A stretch of 64,000 bases of DNA from the NCBI RefSeq assembly GCF_003003055.1, contig NZ_PVTV01000002.1, positions 1 through 64,000 of the forward strand. The letters are read 5' to 3'. A program made the translations under genes and the position numbers. A model generated the notes under the pieces. The model was not told the origin of the DNA, did not search any database, and was given only the letters and a program-made list of their open reading frames with translations. Shown piece after piece: positions 34,617 through 45,476 of the stretch. Source of the stretch: Jezberella montanilacus (lineage in GTDB: Bacteria > Pseudomonadota > Gammaproteobacteria > Burkholderiales > Burkholderiaceae_B). How positions within the stretch are numbered: the first letter of the stretch is position 1; the number at the start of each line of letters is the position of its first letter.

Positions 34617-35645
34617 CTAGTCGAACGTAATCTGTACCTTTGTGCTGCGTTGTCGGTCGAGTGCAAGGTCAAATGCGGCTTGAGATTGGGCAAGTGGTAA
34701 TTGAGCGCTGATGATTGGTCTGACATCAGCACGCCTGGTTCGAATTGCCTCGACGGCCCAATCAAAGGCGGCCAAGGCACGAAACGCACCCACATACTCA
34801 AGTTCTCGCGACATGATTTGATTGGCAGGGAAAGTCATCTCAGACGGAAGCGTGCCGACCTGAATAATCCGACCGCCGCGTTTTGCCGCAGTCAGGCAAG
34901 TAACTACTGCGGACGGGTGTCCGGCTGCTTCAATACAGACATCTGCACTATCCGCGAGCTCAGAGGCAGAGATCAAATCGGACCTAAGGCACAAATCAGC
35001 ACCAACTGCCTTGGCAATTGATAACGCTCTGTCTTGCACATCACACACAATGATTCTTGCGGCTCCAGCAATACGTGCAGCGATGGCTGTCATACAACCA
35101 ATCGTTCCGCCACCTGTGATGAGCACGGTTTTTCCTAAAACCGACCCTGCACGATGAATCGCATGTAAGCCAATTGATAGCGGTTCGGCACAGGCAATTT
35201 CACCCAGGGAGATTTCAGCCTCGCTGATAGGTGTGAGTTGGCGCTCACCCACGATGAAGTGCTCACGAAACAAGCCAGGCAAGTGAGGGAATATTGCTGC
35301 GCTGCCTAAAAACACCATTTGATTACATAGATTGCCACGGCCTGCGCGGCAGAATTCGCATACGCCACAGGGATGTGAGGGGTTAACCGCCACTTTGTCG
35401 CCGACTTTGACCTGCGTCACACCGACACCAATGGACTCCACGACCCCAGACGCCTCATGGCCGGGTACGAACGGTGCCCTGATTGCGAAAATACCGGCCC
35501 GGCCATGCTCGTAGTAATGCAAATCTGAGCCGCAAATACCGCCGGCACCCAGCCGGACTCGCACTTCGCGCTCGCCTGGCGCGGGTACTTCGTGATCCGT
35601 TAGCCTCAAATCCCGAGGACCGAAAAGGGTGCAGGCAATACTCAT
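34617..35645 (-). CDS. Zinc-dependent sugar-acid dehydrogenase, L-idonate 5-dehydrogenase-like
   Basis: A 342-residue medium-chain dehydrogenase. The catalytic zinc site is in GGICGSDLHYYEHGRAG and GHEASG; the structural zinc loop has four cysteines (CGVCEFCRAGRGNLC). The cofactor loop is GGGTIGCM. The YYEHGRAG segment is characteristic of L-idonate 5-dehydrogenase relatives. It is the first gene of the operon, 62 bp before the TRAP binding protein, and is preceded by a palindromic operator. L-gulonate or L-galactonate are other possible substrates. Confidence 0.82.
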   Translation of the reverse strand: MSIACTLFGPRDLRLTDHEVPAPGEREVRVRLGAGGICGSDLHYYEHGRAGIFAIRAPFVPGHEASGVVESIGVGVTQVKVGDKVAVNPSHPCGVCEFCRAGRGNLCNQMVFLGSAAIFPHLPGLFREHFIVGERQLTPISEAEISLGEIACAEPLSIGLHAIHRAGSVLGKTVLITGGGTIGCMTAIAARIAGAARIIVCDVQDRALSIAKAVGADLCLRSDLISASELADSADVCIEAAGHPSAVVTCLTAAKRGGRIIQVGTLPSEMTFPANQIMSRELEYVGAFRALAAFDWAVEAIRTRRADVRPIISAQLPLAQSQAAFDLALDRQRSTKVQITFD

Positions 35646-35666
35646 GCTTGTCTCGTTGTATTGTTC

Positions 35667-35685
35667 AAATTGGTCAGACCAATTT
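35667..35685. promoter_or_regulatory. GntR/FCD-type operator of the hexuronate operon
   Basis: A perfect 19-bp palindrome: AAATTGGTC, central A, GACCAATTT. It begins 22 bp upstream of the dehydrogenase start. TTGGT...ACCAA is the core of sites bound by GntR regulators of the FCD class, including UxuR/ExuR, which respond to hexuronates. The matching regulator gene is not in the window. Confidence 0.75.
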
Positions 35686-35782
35686 CATACTAAACCGCAG
35701 CAAAGATTTGTCGATATTAGGGACTACCCTGCCTAGCTTTCGTGCGCTAGACTAACGCTGACAGAAACAGGATTCAGGCCAA

Positions 35783-36745
35783 ATGAACGATAAGACTAAA
35801 ACTGCGCAAGTCACTAACGATAATCTGTTGGACTTTGCGAGTGATGATGATCAGCCTATTCGTTATATGCAACGTACCCGCGATTGGTACCTCGGCTTGG
35901 GCTACGACAATCCTTATCGCTGGGCGCACTATACGGATGTGCCGTTCACCTCGGTCGTTAAGCCGTTGAAAAACAGTTGTGTCACGCTTATTACCACTGC
36001 TGCTCCGTATCAGGCAGATAAAGGCGATCAGGGTCCTGGTTCGACCTATAACGCAGCAGCTAAATTTTATGAGGTCTATTCAGGCGATACGAATGCAGAG
36101 CACGACTTGCGCATCTCGCATGTCGCAATTGATCGCAAGCATACGAGTATGCAAGATAGCAATACTTGGTTCGCCTTGCCCATGCTGAAAGCACTCGAGC
36201 GAGAAAATATTATTGATCGGGTGGGGCCAAATTTTTATGGCGTGCCAACTAATCGAAGTCAACGCCACACACTAGAAGTCGACGCGCCCGAAGTGTTGAA
36301 GAGATGCCGAGAAGATGGTGTAGAGGCTGCCGTACTCATCCCCAATTGCCCGGTGTGTCATCAAACCTTGAGTCTCATTGCACGTTTTCTTGAGGCTTCT
36401 GGGATACCCACAGTTGTCATGGGCTGTGCCAAAGACATTGTCGAGCATTGCGGCGTGCCGAGATTTTTGTTCAGCGATTTCCCGTTGGGTAATTCGGCTG
36501 GGCCGCCTGACGATGCCGACGCCCAGCGTTTCACTCTGTTGCTGGCTTTGCGCTTGTTGGAGACTGCCCCAACGGCTCGCACCACGGTGCAGTCGCCCCT
36601 GCGCTGGGCTGCCTCGCATGAGTGGAAGTTCGACTACTCGAATATCGACAGAGTGAGCCCTCAAGAGCTGCTTAAACTTAAGCAGGAGTTTGATCGCGGC
36701 AAGGCTGTAGCGGCAAGCCTGCGTCAAACGCAGATCAAGAGTTGA
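35783..36745 (+). CDS. GrdB/PrdB-like reductase family protein (Cys form)
   Basis: A 320-residue protein related to the selenoprotein B family of glycine/sarcosine/betaine and D-proline reductases. The redox motif is CPVCHQT near residue 195; the first Cys stands where clostridial enzymes may have selenocysteine. The codon is TGC and no in-frame TGA occurs. Another conserved block is CAKDIVEHCGVPRFLFSDFPLGN. The partner subunits are absent, so it is unlikely to be a complete reductase; such solitary proteins are widespread in proteobacteria with unknown substrate. It is divergent from the sugar-acid operon, and its promoter shares the interval with the GntR site. Confidence 0.8.
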   Translation: MNDKTKTAQVTNDNLLDFASDDDQPIRYMQRTRDWYLGLGYDNPYRWAHYTDVPFTSVVKPLKNSCVTLITTAAPYQADKGDQGPGSTYNAAAKFYEVYSGDTNAEHDLRISHVAIDRKHTSMQDSNTWFALPMLKALERENIIDRVGPNFYGVPTNRSQRHTLEVDAPEVLKRCREDGVEAAVLIPNCPVCHQTLSLIARFLEASGIPTVVMGCAKDIVEHCGVPRFLFSDFPLGNSAGPPDDADAQRFTLLLALRLLETAPTARTTVQSPLRWAASHEWKFDYSNIDRVSPQELLKLKQEFDRGKAVAASLRQTQIKS

Positions 36746-36780
36746 AGCCTTAGTCTGGTGGCAAAGCCGTCTTTAGTTGG

Positions 36781-37572
36781 TTATGCAAAAACCAGTTTGG
36801 TGCTGACCCAAGCCAAAACCAGCGAAAGTAGCCCTCTGATGAGACGATCAGGTACTTTATGGGATAGGCGAGAGCCCAGCCAAATCCCAGGCAGCGAACC
36901 AGCAAGCAAAGACGCCAGCAAATACCAGTCAACTGACCCGAGCGAGGCATGCCCCAACCCGGCCACCATGGTCAGGGGTACAGCATAAGCAATATCGGCC
37001 GCAATGATGCCGGCCAAGGGCAGTCGAGGATAAAGAATCATCAGCACGGTGACACCAATCGCGCCCGCGCCGACCGAGGTTAGGGTGACGAGACTGCCGA
37101 TGACTGCGCCGAATAAAATGGGCAAGGACCAATGACGTGGCCGAGTGGCTTCTGCCAGTCCCTCTGCGGTGGTTGCTGGCGCTAACTGGCGACCCCGGAT
37201 CGCTTTGTAGAGCATGGCACAGGCTGTCAGCAACAGAGCAATCCCTAAGCTAGTGGACATGACATGCTGGACTTCGGGGCTCGACGGCCCAACTTCGTGC
37301 AAAACTAAAAGCGTGACTAGTGCCGCAGGGATGCTACCCGCGCAGAGCGACAGCACTGGCTTCCAAGGTACCAGGCCTCGTCTGGACAGGCTAAAGGTTC
37401 CACCAGCCTTGGTGAATGCAGCAAAGAGCAGGTCGGTTCCAACCGCCAGATAGGGTTTGATGCCGAAGAAAAAAATCAGCAAAGGGGTCATGAGTGAGCC
37501 GCCACCTACCCCAGTCAGCCCAACGATGAGACCGACAAAAAAACCTGCGATGACGAAGCCATAATTTTCCAT
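36781..37572 (-). CDS. TauE/SafE family membrane transporter
   Basis: A 263-residue protein with about eight spans and the family's GLTGVGGGSLMTPLL start, repeated in degenerate form in the second half (TSVGAGAIGVTVLMILYP). Members export sulphite, sulphoacetate or related anions. It is convergent with the GrdB-like gene; no sulphur-compound enzyme is adjacent to fix the substrate. Confidence 0.92.
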   Translation of the reverse strand: MENYGFVIAGFFVGLIVGLTGVGGGSLMTPLLIFFFGIKPYLAVGTDLLFAAFTKAGGTFSLSRRGLVPWKPVLSLCAGSIPAALVTLLVLHEVGPSSPEVQHVMSTSLGIALLLTACAMLYKAIRGRQLAPATTAEGLAEATRPRHWSLPILFGAVIGSLVTLTSVGAGAIGVTVLMILYPRLPLAGIIAADIAYAVPLTMVAGLGHASLGSVDWYLLASLLAGSLPGIWLGSRLSHKVPDRLIRGLLSLVLAWVSTKLVFA

Positions 37573-37654
37573 GGCTCCACTTTAGGTCTGGTTGGCACTA
37601 AAACAAACGATTTGTTTGTTTTACCGATATGCCTTGGGGAAATATGGCACCCGA

Positions 37655-39187
37655 TTAAAAACGTTTCTTGTTTAGCTTTTCAAACAAAAACTGAAGGAGT
37701 AGGGCGAGGCTTGCGGCCGGGATCGCACCGGCTAGTAACAACTCGTTGTTATTTAAAGCTAATCCCTGGGCAATTCGATCGCCGAAGCCGCCGGCACCAA
37801 CAAAAGCCGCAATGGTTGCGGTGCCGACGCTCAGCACGGCGGCAATCTGTATCCCACCCAAAATAACTGCTTTTGCGATCGGCAGCTCGATGAGTATCAG
37901 TCTATCTAAGGGTTTGAGCGCCAGTGCGGTGGCCGCCTCACGCATCCCCGGAGATATTTCTCGCAGCCCCGCGTGCGTGTTCTGCACGATGGGTAAAAGG
38001 GCGTAGAGAAATAGTGCGGTGATCGCAGGCACCATGCCAATCAGACCAAAGGCTGATATGAGAAACGCTAACATGGCCAGTGACGGGATGGTTTGGACAA
38101 TGTTGCAGGCTGAAAGCACCCAGCGCCCGGTTTTGGGTTGATAAAAACAAAGAATACCCAACGGTAATCCGATGCAAGTCGCCAACCCAACGGAGATCAG
38201 CACAAGCAAGCAATGCTGAAGACCCAAGCGCCAGAAATCGTCACCAAAAAGAAGCTTGAAAAAAGACTTGTTGACCGGATTTTGTTGATCACGACTCAAA
38301 AACTGAGCCGCTGCCTTCTCGAAAGTCGAGCCTTTAATTTCAACGCTCGTATTCAGTTCAAGCATTTTTTGTTGCGAAATACTATTTCGCAGGCTCAGCA
38401 GTGCCTGCCATGATGAGGGAAAACGAGTGGGGAAATCGGCTCGATAGAGCAGCACAGCCTCGTAGACAGGAAAAAAATGCCTGTCGTCTTCCAGAACCGT
38501 TAAGTCGTAGCGAATTAACTTCGAGTCGGTCCCGTAGGCATCCACGATATCAATTTGCCCGGACGCGATCGCCTCGTAAGCCAACCCGTGATCTAGCCCG
38601 CGAGGGTGAAGTTGGTCGAGCTGATAGGCGCTAACTAGCCCCTTCCACCCGTCTTCACGACCGATAAACTCGTGCGATAAGCCTGGAATCAGCGCTGGAT
38701 GTTTACTCAGGTCTGATATCTTGCTGATCTTGAGCTTAGCCGCCTGTTCTCTTCGCATGGCAAGCACGTATGCGTTATCGAACCCTAACAAGACGCCTGC
38801 TTGTAAGCCAAGCGGTAACAGACGCTTGTTGATGTCGGTTAGAGACAATGCCTGGTCAGTTTTTAAAATCTCACGGGTGATCGTACCGGTGTACTCGGGA
38901 TAGAGATCGATCTCTCGACTACTGAGCGCGGCAACGAGGATGCCGGTATTGCCAAGCCCGGACTTCAGCGTCACCTTGTCTTGGCCGGCCTGTTTCAGTC
39001 GCTGACTAATGATTTCGCCAAGAATATACGCTTCAGTGAACCGCTTTGATCCGATCACGACCCCCGTATCAGAGGGATTTGACGCCACAGTGTTCAGCGG
39101 ACAGGAGGCAACCAATAAACAGCAGGCCATCAGTCGCAGAAGCTTTGACGCCCGGCGCGTTGCCGGATTATCGGGATGGGTTGTCAT
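37655..39187 (-). CDS. Osmoprotectant-type ABC transporter: binding protein fused to permease
   Basis: About 510 residues. After a signal or anchor segment (LMACCLLVASCPLNTVASN), residues 40-290 form an OpuC/ProX-like binding domain (VIGSKRFTEAYILGEI, LYPEYTGTI). The last 200 residues form a permease domain with the EAA-type loop MREAATALALKPLDRLILIELP. The family imports quaternary amines such as glycine betaine or choline; some fused members import ergothioneine. ATG 39187 is preferred; the frame is open to 39,331, but that stretch looks non-coding. No ATPase gene of this family is adjacent; the ABC genes to the right belong to a glycerol importer on the other strand. Confidence 0.87.
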   Translation of the reverse strand: MTTHPDNPATRRASKLLRLMACCLLVASCPLNTVASNPSDTGVVIGSKRFTEAYILGEIISQRLKQAGQDKVTLKSGLGNTGILVAALSSREIDLYPEYTGTITREILKTDQALSLTDINKRLLPLGLQAGVLLGFDNAYVLAMRREQAAKLKISKISDLSKHPALIPGLSHEFIGREDGWKGLVSAYQLDQLHPRGLDHGLAYEAIASGQIDIVDAYGTDSKLIRYDLTVLEDDRHFFPVYEAVLLYRADFPTRFPSSWQALLSLRNSISQQKMLELNTSVEIKGSTFEKAAAQFLSRDQQNPVNKSFFKLLFGDDFWRLGLQHCLLVLISVGLATCIGLPLGILCFYQPKTGRWVLSACNIVQTIPSLAMLAFLISAFGLIGMVPAITALFLYALLPIVQNTHAGLREISPGMREAATALALKPLDRLILIELPIAKAVILGGIQIAAVLSVGTATIAAFVGAGGFGDRIAQGLALNNNELLLAGAIPAASLALLLQFLFEKLNKKRF

Positions 39188-39390
39188 AAGGCGGGGCGGA
39201 TATTTAACAGGGCGACTCACGGTCACGGGTACCGGCTCAACCTTAACGTAAAAAAAGCTCAAAAATCCCAAGCGCGGGTTTTCACTGATTACACATTTCT
39301 GGCCATCAGGCGTATAACTGAGTGCAATCACTAAGATTAACGTTGGTATAAGACCGCGGAGTGATTAGGTGACAAAGGGGTGGGCGAGCA

Positions 39391-40485
39391 ATGCGCCTGA
39401 AGTTACAAAAAATAGAAAAGCAGGTCGGGGCCGAGCAGTTTTTATATCCGATGAGTATCGACTTACAGCCCAATACGGTCAACGTATTGCTTGGGGCGAC
39501 CTTGGCTGGCAAAACGACGCTCATGCGATTGATGGCAGGGCTTGAACCACCGACAGGAGGCGAGATTTTCGTTGATGATCAGGATGTCACCGGCTTGACC
39601 GTGCGTAATCGCGACGTGGCTATGGTGTACCAGCAATTCATCAATTATCCCTCAATGACGGTATTTGACAACATCGCTTCGCCCTTGCGCTTGCGGCGCG
39701 AAAAAAATATCGCTGCCCAAGTCAATGCGCTCGCGGCCAAGCTACACATCGACCCTTTTCTTAAAAGATTGCCGGCAGAATTATCGGGTGGACAACAACA
39801 GCGGGTCGCCCTGGCAAGGGCGCTTGCCAAACGGGCGCCGCTGATCTTGCTGGATGAGCCCCTTGTCAACCTTGACTACAAGCTCAGAGAAGAGCTGCGT
39901 GACGAGCTAACGCAAATTTTTGCTAATGGTGAATCAACGGTGGTTTACGCGACCACTGAGCCTAGTGAGGCATTGTTATTGGGTGGTTATACCGCGGTGC
40001 TTGAGGCGGGTCGACTGCTGCAGTACGGCGCGACCCCAGAGGTTTTTCATCAGCCCGCGTCGCTGAGCGTTGCGAGAGCCTTCAGTGATCCTCCAATTAA
40101 CTTGATTGCCGCCCGAGTTTCAGCGGATGGTCATCAGATCGCCTTTGGTCAAGGTTTAATTCTGAATCTGACAGCGGCGCTTCAGCCTAGTCAGACTGTG
40201 ACTATCGGGATGCGAGCTAACGCATTACGAGTGCAGGCTCGACCAGGTGATTTGTCGCTGAGTGGGTTGGTAGAGCTGGCGGAGATATCGGGATCTGACA
40301 CGTTTTTACATGTCAAGACTCAGTTAGGTAATGTCGTCGCACAGCTAACGGGTGTGCATTATTTTGACATTGCATCGACTATTACTTTGTATATGAGTTC
40401 CGAGCACGCTTACTTGTTTGATAGCACTGGGATATTGACTGTTGCGCCCCGCGGCACAGCGATTTCGTTTAAGGCGGGGGTGTGA
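39391..40485 (+). CDS. glpS: Glycerol ABC importer ATPase GlpS
   Basis: A 364-residue ATPase with a C-terminal regulatory (TOBE/MOP-like) domain. Walker A is the unusual GATLAGKTT, the ABC signature LSGGQQQR is intact and Walker B is LILLDEPL. The switch histidine is absent: where it should be, the sequence reads VVYATTEPSEA. This unconventional ATPase followed by a second ATPase, two permeases, a small membrane protein and a large binding protein is the glpSTPQUV arrangement described for glycerol uptake in Rhizobium leguminosarum. It overlaps nothing upstream and ends one base before the GlpT start. Confidence 0.9.
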   Translation: MRLKLQKIEKQVGAEQFLYPMSIDLQPNTVNVLLGATLAGKTTLMRLMAGLEPPTGGEIFVDDQDVTGLTVRNRDVAMVYQQFINYPSMTVFDNIASPLRLRREKNIAAQVNALAAKLHIDPFLKRLPAELSGGQQQRVALARALAKRAPLILLDEPLVNLDYKLREELRDELTQIFANGESTVVYATTEPSEALLLGGYTAVLEAGRLLQYGATPEVFHQPASLSVARAFSDPPINLIAARVSADGHQIAFGQGLILNLTAALQPSQTVTIGMRANALRVQARPGDLSLSGLVELAEISGSDTFLHVKTQLGNVVAQLTGVHYFDIASTITLYMSSEHAYLFDSTGILTVAPRGTAISFKAGV

Positions 40486-40486
40486 T

Positions 40487-41589
40487 TTGGCTCAGATAGA
40501 TCTCGATCTGGCTCACTCCTATCGACCTGGTCCGCAGTCCGATAGTGACTATGCCTTATTGCCGCTCAAAATGAGTTTCCGTGATGGGGGCGCCTATGCA
40601 CTGTTAGGGCCTTCAGGCTGTGGCAAGACTACCATGCTCAATGTCATTTCGGGTCTGGTTCAGCCGTCTCAAGGATCGCTGCGCTTCGATGGTAAAGACG
40701 TTACGACCTTGACCCCTCAGCAAAGAAATATTGCGCAGGTGTTTCAGTTTCCGGTGATTTACGACACGATGACTGTTGCTGAAAACTTGGCATTCCCGTT
40801 GCGAAATCGGGGCGTATCCGTCGATCATATTGCCAAGCGGGTGGGTCAAATTGCCGAGATGCTCGAGATCAGTCATCAGTTGAATCAGCGCGCAGCGGGT
40901 TTGTCTGCCGATGCTAAGCAGAAGATCTCGCTTGGACGGGGCCTGGTTCGTGAGGATGTTTCAGCCGTTCTGTTTGACGAGCCCTTAACTGTTATCGATC
41001 CGCATTTGAAATGGCAATTGAGACGCAAACTCAAACAAATCCACCACGAACTGAAACTCACCCTGATCTATGTCACGCACGATCAGGTCGAGGCCTTGAC
41101 CTTTGCTGAGGAAATTGTCGTCATGACCCGGGGCAGAGCGGTACAGACAGGATCGGCAGCCGAGTTGTTTGAGAGACCACAACATACCTTCGTGGGTAAT
41201 TTTATTGGCTCACCAGGCATGAATTTCTTGCCTGCTCACTGCCTTGGCAATCAAATCCAAATTGGCTCTCATGCCTTTGATATCCCTGAGCAAGCTCAGC
41301 ATGCCTCGTTGCACGCGATCGGCGACTTCCTTATTGGCATTCGCCCGGAGTACGTTGAACTGACGACAGCTGGTCATGCAGGTGCTCTGCCTGCGCACGT
41401 CGTGCGGGTTCAGGATGTGGGTACTCACTGGATAATCACCGCGACAGTCGACACTGCTCAGGTAGCCGGTCTGATTACTGTAAAGGCCAGACTGAGCGCC
41501 GAGACGACAATGCCTGACGCCGGGGATACAGCGTGGCTTCGGATCATCAATCCCCACACGCGCTTTTATGATAACGAGGAGATGATCGC

Positions 41590-41593
<4 letters not shown>
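40487..41593 (+). CDS. glpT: Glycerol ABC importer ATPase GlpT
   Basis: A 368-residue ATPase. Walker A (GPSGCGKTT), Walker B (AVLFDEPL) and the switch histidine (IYVTHDQVEAL) are canonical, but the ABC signature is degenerate: LSADAKQK in place of LSGGQ. The TTG at 40,487 is the likely start: it follows an AAGGCGGGGG stretch directly after the GlpS stop, and the frame upstream lies inside glpS. GlpS has the signature but lacks the histidine, so the two ATPases complement each other. The stop overlaps the GlpP start. Confidence 0.9.
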
Positions 41594-42463
<870 letters not shown>

Positions 42464-42471
<8 letters not shown>

Positions 42472-43312
42472 AACCCCGACGATTGTTGCCAGCGACGCTG
42501 GCACACGCCCAGGCTTCAAAAAGCGCACCATATTTCTAATTGCTTACTTGGTGTTCGCCATCTTGCCCATCTACTGGATGATCAATATGTCGTTTAAAAC
42601 GAATGAAGAAATCGTCGCCAGTTTTTCGTTTTTCCCACAAGCGTTTACGTGGGCTAATTACAAAACTATTTTGACTGATGTGTCGTGGTATTCGGGGTAC
42701 ATCAACTCGTTGATTTATGTCGCCATCAATGTGGTGATTTCCTTAACGGTTGCCTTGCCGGCAGCCTATGCGTTTTCACGTTATCAATTTATCGGCGATA
42801 AGCATGTCTTTTTCTGGTTGTTGACCAATCGCATGACGCCAGGCGCAGTTTTTTTGCTGCCGTTTTTTCAACTCTATACAGCAGTCGGGTTGATGGATAC
42901 GCATCTTGGGGTTGCCTTAGCGCACTTGGTGTTTAACGTTCCACTGGCGGTCTGGATTCTTGAAGGATTCATGAGCGGAATCCCCAGAGAAATTGATGAG
43001 ACTGCATATATTGATGGTTATAGCTTCCCGCGGTTTTTTCTGACAATCTTTGTGCCTTTGATTAAAGCTGGCATTGGCGTTGCCGCATTCTTTTGTTTTA
43101 TGTTCAGTTGGGTTGAGCTGCTGTTGGCGCGCACGCTGACCAGTGTGAATGCCAAGCCGATTGTGGCGACGATGACTCGCACCGTTTCAGCAGCAGGTAT
43201 GGATTGGGCCACCCTTGCTGCTGCAGGTGTGCTGACGATCGTCCCAGGTGCCATTGTGATTTGGTTTGTTCGGCATTACATCGCGAAAGGTTTTGCGATG
43301 GGTCGCGTTTAA
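42464..43312 (+). CDS. glpQ: Glycerol ABC importer permease GlpQ
   Basis: A 282-residue MalG-like permease with six spans. The coupling loop is PREIDETAYIDGYSFPRFFLTIFVPL. ATG 42464 follows AGAGGG and overlaps the GlpP stop by 8 bp; GTG 42458 is a less likely start. Confidence 0.93.
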
Positions 43313-43324
43313 GGAGGCGTCAGC

Positions 43325-43633
43325 ATGTTTGAATGGATGGCGTGGACCACACCGATCGCAGTTTTTTTTATTTGTATCGTTTTGATGCTTATCGGGTTGA
43401 CGATTTGGGAGATCAAATCGCCCACCATCATGCGTAAAGGCTTTTTGCCTATTGCGACGACCCGGGGTGATCGTGTATTTATCGGTTTGCTTGGCGCTGC
43501 CTACATCAATCTGGCCTTTGTGGGGATATCTGAAAAATTAATGGGATGGCTCAGCCTCGAACAAGAGCCCAGTGTCTGGTTTAGTTTTGTGTTGTCAATG
43601 ATTTTTGTGGCTGTTGTGCTGCGCAACGGTTAG
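43325..43633 (+). CDS. glpU: Small membrane protein of the glycerol importer (DUF2160)
   Basis: A 102-residue protein with three hydrophobic spans. GGAGG precedes the ATG. Proteins of this type are found almost only between the permease and binding-protein genes of this importer; their exact role in uptake is not known. It is placed 12 bp after GlpQ. Confidence 0.82.
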   Translation: MFEWMAWTTPIAVFFICIVLMLIGLTIWEIKSPTIMRKGFLPIATTRGDRVFIGLLGAAYINLAFVGISEKLMGWLSLEQEPSVWFSFVLSMIFVAVVLRNG

Positions 43634-43728
43634 GAAGTTTGTCGATTTTTTACTGTACTGGTCGCTGTGTTTCCCGAAGGGGATCAGTATTCTTTACACA
43701 AAACGGGAAAAATTGTCAGGAGACGACG

Positions 43729-45459
43729 ATGAAACTGCGATACAAAGCACTAGCATTTGCGACGGTAGTTGCAATGGCTGGACTCAGCCATGCGGGGGCT
43801 CCCGAAGCCCAGAAGTGGATTGACTCTGAATTTCAACCATCTACGCTGACCAAAGATCAGCAGATGTCTGAGATGCAGTGGTTTATGGATGCGGCCGCGA
43901 AACTGAAGGCCAAAGGCGTGACTGAAGTGTCTGTCGTGTCAGAGACTCTCACGACGCACGAGTACGAATCTAAAGTACTGGCAAAAGCGTTCGAAGAAAT
44001 CACTGGTATTAAAGTCAAACATGATTTGATTCAAGAAGGTGACGTGGTTGAAAAGCTGCAGACGTCTATGCAGTCTGGCAAGTCGATTTATGACGGCTGG
44101 ATCTCTGACTCAGACTTGATCGGTACCCATTACCGCTATGGCAAAATTTTGTCCCTGACCGATTACATGGCTGGTGCAGGTAAAGAATTCACAAATCCCG
44201 GGATCGATCTTAAAGACTATATCGGTACTAGCTTCACCACAGCACCTGATGGCAAGCTCTATCAGTTGCCTGACCAGCAGTTTGCCAATCTGTACTGGTT
44301 CCGTGCCGATTTGTTTGCGCGCAAAGATTTGCAAGATAAGTTCAAAGCCAAGTACGGCTATGAGTTGGGCGTACCGAAAAACTGGAGTGCCTATGAGGAT
44401 ATCGCAGCCTTCTTCTCGAATGATGTAAAGACGATTGATGGCAAGCCGATTTACGGTCATATGGATTACGGCAAGAAGGATCCTTCGCTTGGTTGGCGCT
44501 TTACAGACGCCTGGTTGTCGATGGCAGGCGAAGCCGATAAGGGTATCCCTAACGGTATGCCTGTAGATGAATGGGGTATCCGCGTCGCCGACGACAAGTG
44601 CACGCCAGTTGGCGCCTCTGTGTCGCGTGGTGGTGGTACTAACTCGCCAGCAGCTGTCTACGCATTGGCTAAATATGTTGAGTGGATGAAGAAGTATTCG
44701 CCTAAAGAAGCGACTGGCATGACGTTTGGCGAGGCGGGTCCTGTGCCTGCACAAGGTCAGATTGCTCAGCAGATCTTCTGGTACACCGCGTTTACGGCTG
44801 ACATGACCAAGGCTGGTTTGCCTGTGGTTAATGCAGATGGCAGCCCAAAATGGCGTATGGCGCCAGGCCCGCATGGCCCATACTGGAAAGAAGGGATGCA
44901 AAATGGCTACCAGGACGTCGGTTCATGGACTTTCTTTAAAGATCATGATGCCAACAAAGTGGCCGCTGCTTGGCTCTATGCCCAGTTCATCACTGCTAAA
45001 ACGACCTCGCTTAAGAAATCGATCACGGGCCTGACGTTTATTCGTGATAGTGATATCCGCAGCGAGTTTTTCACCCAAAACGCTAACAAGTACGGCGGCC
45101 TGATTGAGTTCTATCGAAGCCCAGCACGGGTTGCCTGGACCCCAACTGGTACCAACGTACCTGACTATCCGAAACTGGCTCAGCTCTGGTGGAAGAACGT
45201 TGCCTTGGCTGTAACGGGCGAAAAGACTCCACAGCAGGCGATGGACAACTTGGCCGAAGAGATGGATCAGGTCATGGCTCGTCTTGAGCGTGCAGGGATG
45301 GCAGTTTGCGCACCAAAACTCAATGCTAAGAGTGATCCAAGCAAGTGGCTGAGCGATCAGCATGCACCTTGGAAGAAGTTAGCAAACGAGAAGCCCCAGG
45401 GCGAGACGGTGGCTTACGAGAAACTCCTGCAAGCCTGGAAAGAAGGTCGCGTGCAGTAA
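43729..45459 (+). CDS. glpV: Glycerol ABC importer binding protein GlpV
   Basis: A 576-residue periplasmic protein, much longer than average for the cluster, with a signal peptide (MKLRYKALAFATVVAMAGLSHA). ATG 43729 is chosen for its CAGGAG site; the open frame from 43,639 is upstream leader. It supplies glycerol to GlpSTPQ. A strong terminator follows. No glpK or glpD is in the window, so glycerol metabolism is encoded elsewhere. Confidence 0.92.
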   Translation: MKLRYKALAFATVVAMAGLSHAGAPEAQKWIDSEFQPSTLTKDQQMSEMQWFMDAAAKLKAKGVTEVSVVSETLTTHEYESKVLAKAFEEITGIKVKHDLIQEGDVVEKLQTSMQSGKSIYDGWISDSDLIGTHYRYGKILSLTDYMAGAGKEFTNPGIDLKDYIGTSFTTAPDGKLYQLPDQQFANLYWFRADLFARKDLQDKFKAKYGYELGVPKNWSAYEDIAAFFSNDVKTIDGKPIYGHMDYGKKDPSLGWRFTDAWLSMAGEADKGIPNGMPVDEWGIRVADDKCTPVGASVSRGGGTNSPAAVYALAKYVEWMKKYSPKEATGMTFGEAGPVPAQGQIAQQIFWYTAFTADMTKAGLPVVNADGSPKWRMAPGPHGPYWKEGMQNGYQDVGSWTFFKDHDANKVAAAWLYAQFITAKTTSLKKSITGLTFIRDSDIRSEFFTQNANKYGGLIEFYRSPARVAWTPTGTNVPDYPKLAQLWWKNVALAVTGEKTPQQAMDNLAEEMDQVMARLERAGMAVCAPKLNAKSDPSKWLSDQHAPWKKLANEKPQGETVAYEKLLQAWKEGRVQ

Positions 45460-45476
45460 GCTGCATCTTGATCTAG

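Noticed and set aside
36340-36370. Selenocysteine codon in the GrdB-like gene
   Set aside because: The relevant codon is TGC and no in-frame TGA or SECIS-like hairpin is seen.
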